A stretch of DNA of 64,000 nucleotides from Leptodactylus fallax (GCA_947044405.1 CAMRHE010000035.1:8405501-8469500), one strand, 5' to 3'; shown: positions 44,515-58,470, counted from the first letter of the stretch. Translations and numbers: made by a program. The notes: generated by a model not told the origin, from the sequence alone.

Positions 44515-45189
44515 GGACCCTGCGCATGGAGCACCTGGCCGATTGAAGAAGTATCTTTTATAGAGCCCATTAGTTCCTCCAGGTGGCAAGTGAGCTCTGT
44601 CTGTTTCCAGCACTTGTTGTTTCTTCTTTCTTAATCCTCACCTTATTGGCAGGATGTTTGGCTGTTATCCAGGGTGGAATGCAAGTTTCTCAATGGCTGT
44701 GTGCAGTAAGTCACTGGGCAGTGTTACTGCACATGTGCAGGATCCCAGAGATCATGAGATCTCAGGATTCCTCATCAGCATCCCAGAAGCGTTCAGTGTG
44801 CCTTGCCTAGGCACCAAAACCTACCACAGTGCCATAGTAAGTTTGTGCCGCTTTCCAGTGTCACTTTCTATTTACAAAATCTCTACGCTGAACTTTTCTG
44901 CCTGCAGTGTTTGCTTACATGTTCTGGAGATTGTTCATGTCTCTTGCTGGGTCCTAAAGAGAGCCCATTATTGTGCTATTATCTAGTGTCTGTTCACCAT
45001 ACTTATACAGTCTCTTGCTCTCTTCCTTAGATGTCTTCTCAGAGAAGGAAATGCTTGACATAGGATTTGTTCTAATTGTGAATAACCACTACCAGATGAT
45101 TATAGAGGTGATTTGTGTCTTGTACTCCTGCTGAGGATGATTCATCATTACAGACTTAAAATTATTAAAAATTATCTGAAGCCTTCTCT
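44515..45189. other. Upstream of the DIRS remnant, no clear gene
   Basis: Probably the 5' part of the DIRS-type element or its flank. The open frames at 44583-45030 show nothing that I recognise. Confidence 0.35.
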
Positions 45190-45229
45190 GTTTCTCAGGG
45201 CCATGCGTCTAAACACAGAAAAATGAAAT

Positions 45230-45850
45230 CTCCTGTGCACTCCTGTGATTCACCTTCTCCTGTGGATTTGTGTTCCAGCTCTGCAGATGAATTCTCATCT
45301 GATGATTTTTCCTCTGCAGTCCCAGATGACTTTTTTTTCTTTTCTATAAGGATAAAGTGAATGTTTTGAACAAAGCTGTTAAACAGACTCTTGAATCTTC
45401 TAGAGATATGGATAATCTATCTAAAAAGGAAGCTTTATTCTAGTTCCCTAATACTAGGGCAAAGAATTCCCGTTGCACCCATATTCAAAGAAATTAATGG
45501 AAGCCTCTTGAAAAAAGATGGACAAATGTCCTGATTCAGGAGCTAAATTGAAATCTGTATTTAAATTAGACCATAAGTACACTGAACATTGGGAATCCCT
45601 GCCTAAAATAGATTTAGCAGTGGCTACACTGGGAATGAAATCTATTTTTCCTGCTGAAGAGGTTACTCTATTCAAAGACCCTATGGATAAGAAAATGAAC
45701 CCATTTATTAGAAAGACAGAATCATTCAAGACAGTTGTCTAGAGATTCTTTATTACATAGTCTTTCTACACTCAAGACAACCACCAGGAGACACCCCGGC
45801 AAAGTCAAACTTCTGTAACCTTCCATTTCAATCGTATGGTCTATTTGGGT
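45230..45850 (+). pseudogene. DIRS Gag-like region, broken
   Basis: Ser/Glu-rich start (45230-45350) followed by DKCPDSGAKLKSVFK and LFKDPMDKKMNPFIRK (45518-45740). The kDPmDkk pattern is what I expect from DIRS Gag. Several stops. Confidence 0.55.
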
Positions 45851-45929
45851 CACAATTAAAACCCATCCTAAAAAGTCTTTATGATGATAAAGGAGCCTCT
45901 TTCCTGAAATCTAAAAAAATCACAAACTT

Positions 45930-46700
45930 ATAGACCCTTTTTGGGCTAGATACCAATCCACTAGTCCATCTCTTCCTACAAGAATTTGTTTCCAAAAGGA
46001 CTTTAGCAGAAGTCCCATTTCTAGAACAAGGCCAAGAAGTCCACTCAAGGGTCTTTCCAGTTCCCAAGCTAGGAAACAATTGGCGGCTAGTTATAGACTT
46101 AAACTTCTTAAACATTTTAAAGAAAAATTTTAAAATGGAGATAAGATCTGCACTAACATTAAATCCCCAAGGGAACTTTATGGCTTTATAAACTTGATGG
46201 ATGCATACCTTCACATTCCCATCCTGAAGAACCACAGGAATACTTAAGCATTGCCATTCTTTCAAAATGGCTTCACAAGATACTTCAAATTCACTTTCCT
46301 CCACTTTGGGATCAGTTCTGCACCAAGGGTATTCACAAATATGGCCATCATTCTCACTGCAGCATTCAGGTTGAAGGGAATTGTAATTGTACCATATTTG
46401 GACAACTGGCTTGTTGGGGCTTTTTCCAGGGAGAGTCTCCTGGGTCACTTATGAATTACACATATCACTCTTTAGCAAAATGGCTTCATAGTGAGTTTGG
46501 AGAAGTTGTGTCTTCTTCCTTTGACCCGTAAAACATTTTTGGGCATAATCGAGATCTCCATTATGTATCTGAAGTTATTGCCAAAAAGAATCAAAACTGG
46601 CAGTTGACTCATTGATTCTTTGTCCCAATATGTCTGCAAAGCAACAGTGGTTCTTGGCACTTTAACATCAACTATCAGTGCTGTCCCTTGGGCCAAAGCC
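45930..46700 (+). pseudogene. DIRS reverse transcriptase / RNase H, catalytic D to N
   Basis: Blocks in order: SRVFPVPKLGNNWRLVIDLNFLN (46048-46115), FTRYFKFTFLHFGISSAPRVF (46262-46330), VPYLDNWLVG (46388-46420), where the usual YLDDW reads YLDNW, and TLTSTISAVPWAKAHTRF (46660-46715). At least three stops and two frame changes. Confidence 0.82.
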
Positions 46701-46916
46701 CATACCAGATTCTTTCAGAAGCACAATTCCTATACTAAATACCTGTAAATAAATTGCCAAGCGAAAATATATCCATCAGAAAATATAACAAATTTATTTA
46801 AATAAGCCAAAATTTAATTGTTAAAAACAAATGTTGATGCTGCCGTTGCAGCTATCTGTTTTCTCTGTATTTTATGTCTTTTTTGAAAATCAATAAACTT
46901 TGAATTGAAAAAAAAA

Positions 46917-47290
46917 GTTAAACATTTTTGCAAATATAAGTAGTTAAAAATTCTGCAGAGTTCTTAGTGGTGACATCTGTTGTCTTGATCGGTTGCCATT
47001 GGATATGACCATGAATGCAGAAACTTTCTACGGTCTAGGACTTGTTAGGAACCCAGCCACGATGTCCTTATTGTGGACAGGTTATCAGGCAGGAACACTA
47101 CATGTATCAGAAGATATTGCGACCACAATAAGGACATCATGGCTGATTTTCTGACCTTAAAAAGGTCCAGCATTCATGGTTGTAACCACTGGCAATCGAT
47201 CAAGATGACTTGTGACCACAATATATTTAAAGAAAATCTTTAAAACTCTGCAAACTGATCTAATTACTTATATTTGCAAAAATGTTTAAC
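46917..47290. repeat. Foldback MITE inserted in the DIRS element
   Basis: Arms gttaaacatttttgcaaata at 46917 and its inverse ending at 47290. Further inverted matches inside (gtccttattgtgg / ccacaataaggac; gcattcatggt / accatgaatgc). About 374 bp. The preceding stretch 46850-46916 ends tcaataaactttgaattg then an A run and may be a separate short LINE tail. Confidence 0.85.
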
Positions 47291-47344
47291 TTTTAATTAT
47301 CTACAAATTTAGAAATGGTTCTGTTTGTGGGAATACCCCTTTAA

Positions 47345-48400
47345 GCTCTCACAGGGGGTCTTCTGGAAACTTCCAGTAAGGGAGGACCTCTTAATTCTGA
47401 ACGGTCTTTGGTATCCAGACCTGGCCCATTTTCACCTCACAGTCTGGAAATTGAGAGAACCTAAGTGAAGTAGGATTATCTGACATTGTGATTAACACCA
47501 TATTCTTCTCCAGGAAACCTAATACAATCAGGGTCTATAATGGAATCTAGTCAGACTGGAGCTTGAATAGCAACAGGTCTCCAGATACAGTCCCATCTCT
47601 ACTTCAATTCCTGCAAGACAATCTAGATATGGGCCTCAAGTTAAATGCTTTGAGAGTACACTTTACAGCTATTAACTCTTGTCTAGAAGGTAAATTTTCT
47701 AATGACCTCAGAGTGGCTAGATTCATCGGGACAATAAAGAAGATCAGACCCTCATCACACCGTCCCTTCACCTTCATGGGATCTATTTCTCATCTTGAAA
47801 GTTCTAATGAAACCACCCTTTGAGCCGCTGGAATCAATTTCCATTCAACTCCTTTCCGGGAAGATAGTGTTCCTGATTGCAATGGCCTCCACTTGTAGGA
47901 TTAGCAAGATCCAAGCTTTCTCCATAAGGGAACTATATTTTTGAGTTATGGAAGACTGTCTAGTACTCTGCACTATGCTTGGCTTTCTTCACAGTCAGAT
48001 GGGGAAGATGTTTTATGTACCTTAGATACGAAAAGAGCAGTATTATCATACCTGGCTGGAGTGGAAGAATTTTGCCACTTTGAAGCTCTCTTCTTTCAAC
48101 AGCAAGGTCCTTACAAAGGGAAGAAAGGAACCAAAACCACCCTCTCTATATGGGTTAAAAGCATTATTTCTCATTGTTATAAGCTAAAGAGCTTACAGTT
48201 ACGTCTCAACATCAGAGCAACCAGATCTACCTCTACTTATTGGGCAGAATTTGCTCAGGTGCCTTTGTATTACATATGCAAGGCTGCTGTGTGGTCCAGA
48301 TAAGATACTTTCATTAAGCACTATCGGTTTGATGTTTCTACTGCGTTAGGCTTGACCTTTGGTAAAACGGTGCTTAGTGAAGCAGCTATGCACAGTTCCC
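47345..48400 (+). pseudogene. DIRS tyrosine recombinase, broken
   Basis: Tyrosine recombinases cut and rejoin DNA through a catalytic Tyr; in DIRS elements this replaces the DDE integrase. N-terminal part: FSRKPNTIRVYNGI then VPSLLQFLQDNLDMGLKL and IGTIKKIRP (47500-47750). Catalytic part: GPYKGKKGTKTTLSIWVK, then NIRATRSTSTYWAEFAQVPL, where the HxxR box reads IRATR (the first R/H position is changed), and IKHYRFDV with the candidate nucleophile Tyr (48310-48340). A TAA sits just before that block (48301-48303), with further stops and frame changes near 47821 and 47945. Confidence 0.82.
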
Positions 48401-48530
48401 ATCCTTTAAAGCTGTTTTTTGCTACACAAATCCCTCTCATACTACCTGATGGGTGTACAGGAATATCTACTTAATGAAATTTCTGTTTCCTGTAGTCCAA
48501 AGGCAGCACAAATATCCCAAAGTGAGTTCG

Positions 48531-48689
48531 TTTTCCAATGCTTCCGTTTTTATTGAAGATGTACATATTAAACTAGGTGCAAATTAAACAAAGTGCACTT
48601 ATACATGGCACAAGACAAGCAAGCAATGAAAGAACTCCAGGTAAATTTAGAACAAAAACAACAAATTTGTACACATGGTATCAAAGAGC
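48531..48689. other. Junction between the DIRS and L2 elements
   Basis: Short unassigned sequence. Confidence 0.35.
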
Positions 48690-49129
48690 TGCACTATCAC
48701 TGACTGTCTTAGATATTGTTCTCATGCAAAACTACCCTCTCTACCACCAGTGCACACTATCCATTTCAGTCCCTCTCTTCTTCCTTTTTCCATGTACTGC
48801 TTTCACATACTTTTCACTCTCTTTAACCACTCCAATCCCTATACTTCTTTTAGCAGTGAAACTAAACAGAAGCACCCACATAAATCACCTTCTGTCTCTG
48901 TATTTTTTGCGCCTGCTGGCTTCTAGGGACATCTCTCCAACCCTGGTCCTCCTTCTTTCACTAACTTTTCCACTTCCTGTACACATTGAAGTCTCACTAA
49001 CCTCATCAATATTCAACGTATTCCCTCTCCTTATCTTTCTCCTGTCCCTTTTAACTGTTCTCTCTGAAATGCCCACTCAGTGTGCAACAAACTTGAATAT
49101 ATTAATGACTTATTCCTTAGTAAATCTCT

Positions 49130-49612
49130 CAACCTGTTAGCCCTTACTGAAACCTGGATATAGCAGTCTCATACGGCCTCCCCTGCTGCTCTGTCTCATG
49201 GTGACCTACATTTCTCACATACTTCTAGGACTGACAACAGGCAGGGTGGAGGGGTAGGTATACTTCTATCGCCGCAGTGCACTTTTCAGGTCATTCCCCC
49301 AGTACCCTCACTCACCTTCCCCTCATCTGAGGTCCACACCATCAGATTTTTCTGCCCGATCTCCTTACGTGTAGCCGTGATCTACCATCCACCTTGCTCA
49401 CCCTACAAATTTCTGCATCTTGGCTTTCCCTCTTTCTATCCTGTGAAATTCCTACCCTCATCATGGGTGACTTTAACATCCCCATTGACACCCCTTTCTC
49501 CCCAGCTGCCTCACAGTTTCTCTCAATAACCACTTCTTTTGGTCTTTCACAACTCTCCTCTTCCACTACACATGTAGATGGTAACATGATTGATCTTGTA
49601 TTCATCTGACTC
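49130..49612 (+). pseudogene. L2-type endonuclease domain, broken
   Basis: LLALTETWI (49136-49162) then a stop, DNRQGGGVGILLS (49231-49270), RVAVIYHPPCSP (49371-49406), and after a frame change MGDFNIPIDTPF (49464-49500) and HVDGNMIDLVFI (49571-49608). These are the usual endonuclease boxes of CR1/L2 LINEs. Confidence 0.82.
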
Positions 49613-49639
49613 CTTGCAGTTTCTAAATTTACTATATCT

Positions 49640-51610
49640 TCTCTGCCCCTCTCTGATCAAAATCTTCTGTCTCTCACCATCAGTGCTTTCTATCCTTCAC
49701 AGGACACGCCTACCCATCATACATATAGGAATTTTCATGCTATTAACACCCAGGACCTCTCAGACACTCTACAGTCCTCACTGTCCCCATCTCTTCACTC
49801 TCCTGTCCCAATCTGGCTACCAGTCACTATAATGAAACCCTTAAAAGTGCACTGGATGGGACAGCTCCCCCCTCTACTTGAACATTTCAATGCAGAAGGA
49901 AGCAACCCTGGCATACCTGTGGAGAAAATCACGTACACATGCAGACTTCCTCCACTTTAAGTTTATCCATTCACAGACCTTTGTGTAGAAGACCTAGCCA
50001 CTTATTTTCATGACAAAATTGATAAGATCCATCAGAAAATAATTGCCCAATCCCTAGGTGATATCGATCCCCTCATCAACCACACTTCATCCTGTTCATT
50101 CTCATCTTTTGAACCAGTAATAGAAGAGGAAGTCTCCCGGGTCCTTTCTTCTTCTTGCTCTACGACCTGTGGTAGTTACCCTTTCCCCTCACACCTTATC
50201 CAGTCGCTGTCGCCTGCCATCAATACTTACCTTACTAAAATAGTTAACCTGTCTCTCTTCTGGAATATTTCCATCCTCTTTGAAACATGCTGACATAACC
50301 CCGCTACTGAAGAAATCCTCCCTTGACCCGCCCTGTACTGCTAACCAAAATCTTGGAACGTTTGGTCTATTCTCGTTTCATCCGCTATCTTTCTGCTAAC
50401 TCTCTTCTTGACCCCTTACAATCTGGCTTCTGTGCTCTGCACTACTGAAATGGCCCTCACAAAAGTCTCCAATGATCTTCTGACAGCTAAATCTAATGGT
50501 GACTATTATTTTCTTATTCTTCTGGATCTCTCAGCAGCATTTGACACTGTTTACCACAAACTCCTCATCACTATGCTCTGCTCTGTCAGCCTCACGGACA
50601 CGGTGCTCTCTATGTTCTCCTCTTAACTCTCAGACCGCACTTTCAGTGTATCATTTGCAGATTCTGTCTTTTCCCCTATTCCTCTTGCCATTGTGGTTCC
50701 ATTGGGCTTGTTCCTAGGCCCCCTGCTCTTCTCTCTCTACACAGCCCCTATTGGACAAACCATCATCAGATTTGGCTTCAGGTACCATCTTTATGCTGAT
50801 GACCCCCAACTATATACCTCATCCCGTGACATCACCCCTGCACTAATAAAGAACACCAGTGACTGTCTCTTCACTGTCTCAAATATGTCTTCACTTTATC
50901 TGAAACTGAATCTCTCAAAGACTGAACTACTGTTGTTTCCTCCATCTAACAGACTTAACCCTGATATCTCCATTTCAGTCTCCGGCCTTACCATAACTCC
51001 TAGGCAGTATGCCCCCTGCCTCGAGGTTATGTTTGACTCAGAACTTTCCTTCACCCCCCATATCCAATCACTCACATGCTCATGTCATCTCCACCTCAAA
51101 AACATCTCCAAAATCCGGCCTTTCCTTACCACAGATACATTAAAAACCCTTATTCGCCTTGATTCACTCTCGCCTTGACTACTGTAACTCCTTACTAATC
51201 GGTCTTCCCCTTACTAAACTCTCCCCTCTACAATCTATTCTGAATGCAGTGGCCAGGCTCATCTATTAGTCTAAACGCTACAGCGATGCCTAAGGTCTGT
51301 GTCAGTCACTACATTGCCTGCCTATTCAATACAGATTACAATATAAACTTGTCATCCTCATCCACAAGGCTCTCCATAATGCTGCACCTCCCTACATTTC
51401 CTCCCTCTTCTTTGTCTATCGCCCAACCTGTGCTCTCCGTTCACTCTATGACCTAAGACTAACATCCTCTATTATCAGAACCTCCCACTTCCGTATCCAA
51501 GACTTCTCCCGAATTGCACCACTTCTCTGGAATGTTCTACCCCAGACAATCAAATTAATTCCCAATTTCTACAGCTTCAAGCGCAAAATAAAGATACATC
51601 TTTTCAGATA
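49640..51610 (+). pseudogene. L2-type reverse transcriptase, broken
   Basis: After a linker with many indels, the reverse-transcriptase blocks read LILLDLSAAFDTV (50515-50553), [13 protein letters not shown] (50703-50741), catalytic [10 protein letters not shown] (50792-50821), [14 protein letters not shown] (50903-50943) and [14 protein letters not shown] (51031-51072). The C-terminal part up to about 51610 (QAQNKDTSFQIAL) is in other frames. More than ten stops in total. Confidence 0.85.
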
Positions 51611-52045
51611 GCCCTATCACAATTCCCAATGTAAACCCTTCCGCAGTTAGAATCCTTAAAACAAACCCTCCATCCACTGTTCACGCTCCTGCATTATCCC
51701 ACAGGATATGATGCTGTATCATACTGTAACTTTATCTGTTCAAGCACCATCTGCACATTAAAGGACACGACTGGTGACAGCTCATATAGCTTTATTTAAA
51801 TGTAATGAAAGTAACCTCTATCACAAAAAAGGCTGGTTCATTGTATAAGCAATTCTACTGTACCTCCGATGTCGCTCCTGCTACCTCTTGTGTCACCCCC
51901 TCTACCTCATAGATTGTAAACTCTTGCGAGCAGGACCCTCAGTCCCATTGTGTGAATTGACTATTACTCTGTAATGTATCTTTTTGTCTGTACTTGAAAC
52001 CTACAAATTGTAAAGTGCTGTGGAAAATGTATTATTATTATTATT

Positions 52046-52339
52046 ATTCATTGCTGCAAAAAAAAACCCTTTGACCATTGTCTCAGGGGGTCTTTTAAAA
52101 CTCCGTCAACCTGTCAATTTATTTTCACTAATTGCTTGTTGTTATGTGTCCAATAGGGATCAAGGTAAACTTAATCCTCTTGTGCTGCATTTTGACTACA
52201 GGAAACAGAAATTTCAGTAAGCAAATTTTGATAATCTTTATTTGATTATCAGATGTCATATTATTGATTAATTTGGGGTTATTATTTCTTTATTATGCAA
52301 AGCATGTGATTTTTGGGACAAATACTTGGTGATTACTTG

Positions 52340-52381
<42 letters not shown>

Positions 52382-53105
52382 TTCTATGATTTTTTATATC
52401 ATTTATTTATTATGAATTTGGTAATTATTTATTTAATGTAATTTATTGTGGATGTATTTTCCTTTACTTTTTTTTCCATGTGTCATGTACATAGCCACGG
52501 TCTAGTGAAATAATATTGTTCTTACTCTGATGTAAGTATAACTGATATTACTTGCATCCTCATTATATTTTATATATATATTTTATATTTTTCTAGTGTT
52601 TTTGCAGTTTCCCATTTTAGATGAGGTTGATTAAATTTTATTTTTCCTCCTTTATATGTGTTTTTTTGTGTCCATTTTGGTTTGATTTAATTATGTATGT
52701 GTGAGGAGAATCAACCCGTCCCTTCTCCATTTATTGTGTGAAGAAAGAAAAGAACCACCCCTTCCACTCACTGCAAACCTGTCTTGCATCTCTGTGATAC
52801 GAAACAGGAAAGGAATTGCAACTTATCTACAAGGGAGACACCTAGTGGCAGGAACTTTAGAGAGGGTTTTCATACAAAAAGCAGGAACATTTTTTACTTA
52901 AAGTTCATTGTTGGTCCAAAATCACACATTCTATTAAATGAAATTAAGTCTGAAAAGTTAGTGACCTTTTAAATGGGTTTTAATTTATGGTCTATCTGTA
53001 GGAAATCTGCTTCCGGTTCTGCATAATGTAAAATAAAGTGATTGACATACCCCCAACCAGCTGAACAATGAGGGGGATGGCTGTTGGCCTCTCACTGATT
53101 AGATA
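52046..53105. other. AT-rich, no gene; (TCTA)n microsatellite
   Basis: Unassigned AT-rich sequence with a clean (TCTA)n run at 52340-52382. No coding region that I support. Confidence 0.45.
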
Positions 53106-54705
<1,600 letters not shown>

Positions 54706-54767
54706 TATTTATGGCCTATTCTAAGGAAAGGCTATAAATTAAAAAGTTCTGGATAACCCCTTTAATA

Positions 54768-56416
54768 CAGTCATATGAAAAAGTTTGGGCACCCCTATTA
54801 ATCTTAATCATTTTTAGTTCTAAATATTTGGGTGTTTGCAACAGCCATTTCAATTTGATATATATAATAACTGATGGACACAGTAATATTTCAGGATTGA
54901 AATGAGGTTTATTGTACTAACAGAAAATGTGCAATATGCATTAAACCAAAATTTGACCGGTGCAAAAGTATGGGCACCTCAACAGAAAAGTGACATTAAT
55001 ATTTAGTAGATCCTCCTTTTGCAAAAATAACAGCCTCTAGTCGCTTCCTGTAGCTATTAATCAGTTCCTGGATCCTGGATGAAGGTATTTTTGACTATTC
55101 CTCTTTACAAAACAATTCCAGTTCAGTTAAGTTTGATGGTCGCCGAGCATGGACAGCCCGCTTCAAATTATCCCACAGATGTTCAATGATATTCAGGTCT
55201 GGGGACTGGGATGGCCATTCCAGAACATTGTAATTGTTCCTCTGCATGAATGCCTGAGTAGATTTGGAGCTGTGTTTTGGATCATTGTCTTGCTGAAATA
55301 TCCATCCCCGGCGTAACTTCAAATTCGTCACTGATTCTTGTACATTATTCTCAAGAATCTGCTGATACTGAGTTGAATCCATGCGACCCTCAACTTTAAC
55401 AAGATTCCTGGTGCCGGCATTGGCCACACAGCCCCAAAGCATGATGGAACCTCCACCAAATTTTACAGTGGGTAGCAAGTGTTTTTCTTGGAATGCTGTG
55501 TTTTTTTGACGCCATGCATAACGCCTTTTTGTATGACCAAACAACTCAATCTTTGTTTCATCAGTCCACAGGACCTTCTTCCAAAATGAAGCTGGCTTGT
55601 CCAAATGTGCTTTTGCATACCTCAGGCGACTCTGTTTGTGGCATGCTTTCAGAAACGGCTTCTTTCGCATCACTCTCCCATACAGCTTCTCCTTGTGCAA
55701 AGTGAGCTGTATTGTTGACCGATGCACAGTGACACCATCTGCAGCAAGATGATGCTGCAGCTCTTTGGAGGTGGTCTGTGGATTGTCCTTGACTGTTCTC
55801 ACCATTCTTCTTCTCTGCCTTTCTGATATTTTTCTTGGCCTGCCACTTCTGGGCTTAACAAGAACTGTCCCTGTGGCCTTCCATTTCCTTACTATGTTCC
55901 TCACGGTGGAAACTGACAGGTTAAATCTCTGAGACAACTTTTTGTATCCTTCCCCTGAACAACTATGTTGAACAATCTTTGTTTTCAGATCATTTGAGAG
56001 TTGTTTTGAGGAGCCCATGATGCCACTCTTCAGAGGAGATTCAAATAGGAGAACAACTTGCAATTGGCCACCTTAAATACCTTTTCTCATGATTGGATAC
56101 ACCTGGCTATGAAGTTCAAAGCTCAGTGAGGTTACAAAACCAATTTTGTGCTTCAGTAAGTCAGTAAAAAGTAGTTAGGAGTATTCAAATCAATAAAATG
56201 ATAAGGGTACCCAAATTTTTGCACCGGTCAAATTTTGGTTTAATGCATATTGCACATTTCCTGTTAGTACAATAAACCTCATTTCAATCCTGAAATATTA
56301 CTGTGTCCATCAGTTATTATATATATCAAATTGAAATGGCTGTTGCAAACACCCAAATATTTAGAACTAAAAATTATTAAGATTAATAGGGGTGCCCAAA
56401 CTTTTTCATATGACTG
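54768..56416 (-). mobile_element. Tc1/mariner element G, nearly intact
   Basis: 1649 bp, cagtcatatgaaaaagtttg at the left and inverted at the right. TA at 54766-54767 and 56417-56418. Inverted repeats of about 220 bp that are nearly identical to each other (for example the caattgaaat/atttcaattt blocks and gaccggtgcaaaa), pointing to a young copy. Confidence 0.95.
54996..56018 (-). pseudogene. Tc1 transposase of element G, single nonsense codon
   Basis: Start MGSSKQLSNDLKTKI (56018), chosen over the upstream ATG at 56063 because family homology begins here. 340 residues to TAA at 54996-54998, with one TAG at 55095-55097 near codon 308, where relatives have Trp (EEW). Complete DDE: D in LWTDETKIELFG, D in FQQDNDPKH, E in NIIEHLW with 34 residues between. 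The proline usual before I-E is I. The lesion removes only about the last 33 residues. Confidence 0.93.
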
Positions 56417-56418
56417 TA

Positions 56419-56650
56419 TATAATTTTAAAAGATTCAGTATATTTTAGTGATTGAAATCTTTGTTGTATCTATGCTTAGGAGTCAAGTGGGTGGTTCTAT
56501 TCAGTGATTAACAGCTATCTGTTTGCGAATGTTCATACAGTAAACTCAGCCAATCATTGACCACCCACTGGACTCCTAAGAATAGGATCAGGAGGGACTG
56601 TTATACTGAAGTCAAGGGACTGTTTACTGAAGTCAAGTTATACTGAACCT
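56419..56650. repeat. Short foldback, relative of 24390
   Basis: aggagtcaagtgggtggttc (56479) and, inverted, the ccaccc...ggactcctaa near 56560-56580 form a palindrome. Related to the sequence near 24390-24450. Confidence 0.6.
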
Positions 56651-56652
56651 TA

Positions 56653-57770
56653 TACTGATGAGCCAAAGGGTAACAATGTTTTGAACTTTTGACTTTCAGG
56701 TTCCATATCTCACCATCCACTACAGCTTTGAATGGGAGACTACCATCATTTTATAGACAATCATCTTGGCTATCTCATATATAAATTTGACTTGCACCTA
56801 TTTAGCATTTGATTAGTTATGCAGATTCTTGTCTTGTAACTGCATTTTTACTGTTTTGCTCCTGGGGGTGGAAAATCTTTTTCTTCTTTTATATCACAAA
56901 TTACAACCTATTCTCATATTCCCTAATAGCTCAGTTTGTTATTAAGTTGATTCCCAGCAAAAGGTCACTGGTTCAAAACGAGGAGTTTTCAAAAAAGTAC
57001 AAAAAGTGGACGGTAGAAGATTGCAAATGTGTAATTTGGAGCAATGAGACAAAAATCAATAGACTGGGCTCTGATGGGTGCATATGGGTCTGGAAGAAAC
57101 AATGAAAAAGGGGGCTAACATATCAAGAATTCGAAAGAACTGTCAAGTTTGGTTAAGGAAGCCTGATGATATGGGTTTTTTTCACAGTCAAAGGCGTTGT
57201 TTACTTGACCAGGAATGATGGTGGTCTCAATGCTGAGCTATATGTGAGTATCCTACAAGACAAGTTACTTTGTACACTCAAGTACTATATGTATGAAAAG
57301 GACGATAGTGTTCCAGCAAGACTACAACCCGAAGCCCCCACAGTCTTCAATCGAACACTTGTGGATAGAGTTGAAGAAAAAACTGTATTCATCCCCAAGT
57401 GAGTTGACCAGTATGCAACAACATTTGGGAACGTGTGGAAGAGACCTGGAATCAGATTTTGACTGAGACATGCTTGAATCTGATCGAGAGCATGCCCAGA
57501 AGGAATTAGGCAGTATTGAAAGCCAAAGGTGGATTTACAAAATAATGCAAATTAAAATTTAGATTTTTAGGAGCGAAACAATAACAATGCAGTTACATAA
57601 CAAGAATCTGCATAACTAATCATATGCTAAATAATTGCAAGTCAAAGTTATGCATGAGATAGCCAAGATAATTGTCTATAAAATGACACTTTCAAAGCTG
57701 TAGTGGATGGTGACATATGGAGCATGAAAGTCAAAAGTTCAAAACATTGTTACCCTTTTGCTTGTCAGTG
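56653..57770 (+). mobile_element. Tc1-like element H, distinct lineage, internally deleted
   Basis: Ends: tactgatgagccaaaggg at 56653 and, inverted, cactgacaagcaaaaggg ending at 57770. TA outside both (56651-56652, 57771-57772). Inverted repeats of about 240 bp. 1118 bp in total, so roughly 400-500 bp shorter than the other Tc1 copies. The end sequence and the transposase differ from all others in the window. Confidence 0.82.
56980..57530 (+). pseudogene. Tc1-like transposase fragment of element H
   Basis: Only the catalytic half remains. KKWTVEDCKCVIWSNETKIN (56999-57060; the first catalytic D reads N), LGSDGCIWVWKK, then after a stop VKFG and LMIWVFFTVKG, LNAELYVSILQDK (57223-57260), and a degraded end with IRSRACPEG (57477-57505). 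The ETKINRLGSDG pattern is one that I associate with a branch of Tc1-like elements outside the usual vertebrate DD34E group. Confidence 0.75.
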
Positions 57771-57772
57771 TA

Positions 57773-58192
57773 AAACTGTGGGGGAATTTACTAAAATGGG
57801 CACACCAGTTTTCCAGCACAAAAGTAGCACCAAAAAATGTGACAAAAATTAGTCATTTTCGCCATTATCCAATCTTCTTGCCAGTTTTTACAAAAGTTGG
57901 CAGAGCAGGGCAGAGATTAAGGCAATGCAAGGCCTTGGCCTGAAAGATTGGTGTAGATTTCAGTTTTGGTGCATAGTAACATTCAAGATGCACCAGAGTT
58001 TGGACAGGAATTCATGATTGATGATTGCGCGATTGTAATAGTAATTTGTTTTAAACATTATGCAATACAGCTAGAAATGTAGGACATTCACTCCTGTTAT
58101 ATAAACCTGCTTGATATTTTGTGTCTATATTTTTTTTTTTACAGTTTATTGACATTTTCTCCTATTTGTTTAGTTCAATATACACTTTGTGG
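57773..58192. other. No gene seen
   Basis: AT-rich unassigned sequence. Confidence 0.4.
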
Positions 58193-58470
58193 AATAAAGT
58201 ATTGGGACACCTGTACATTACACCAACAGGAGCTGTACTAACATATTCTAATTCCATAAGTATTAATATGGAATCGGTCCCCTGTTTGTAGGTAAAGCAA
58301 TTTCCACTCTTCTCGAGAGGCTTTCTACAAGATTTTAGAGTGTGTCTGTGGGAATTCTCATGCGTTCATCCAGAAAAGCATTTGTGAAGTCAAACACTGA
58401 TGTTGTACTACAGGATCTGGCTCACAGTCTCAATTCTACAGTAGTTCATCCCAAAGGCTGAGTCGCTGTT
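58193..58470 (-). mobile_element. Tc1-like fragment J, one end only
   Basis: aataaagtattgggacacct is followed by attaatatggaatcggtccc and ctcgagaggctttctacaag, and on to cagtagttcatcccaaagg. This pattern is the left end and transposase 3' portion of a common fish/frog Tc1-like family; the rest is missing. Old copy. Confidence 0.65.

Larger units (their letters stand above)
45190..48530 (+). mobile_element. DIRS-type retrotransposon, decayed
   Basis: Order: Gag-like region, reverse transcriptase/RNase H, a foreign insert (about 46700-47340), then tyrosine recombinase. A retrotransposon with a tyrosine recombinase in place of an integrase defines the DIRS group. The terminal and inner repeats that DIRS elements use for circularisation are not identifiable with confidence. 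Confidence 0.85.
48690..52045 (+). mobile_element. L2-type LINE, decayed
   Basis: Endonuclease, then reverse transcriptase, then a 3' end gtaaagtgctgtggaaaatg followed by an ATT repeat (52028-52047). That 3' ending and the LDLSAAFDTV and YADDPQLY motifs point to the CR1/L2 group. A stretch at about 51765-51890 (gtgacagctcatatagcttt) looks like a later insertion before the 3' end resumes. Confidence 0.85.
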
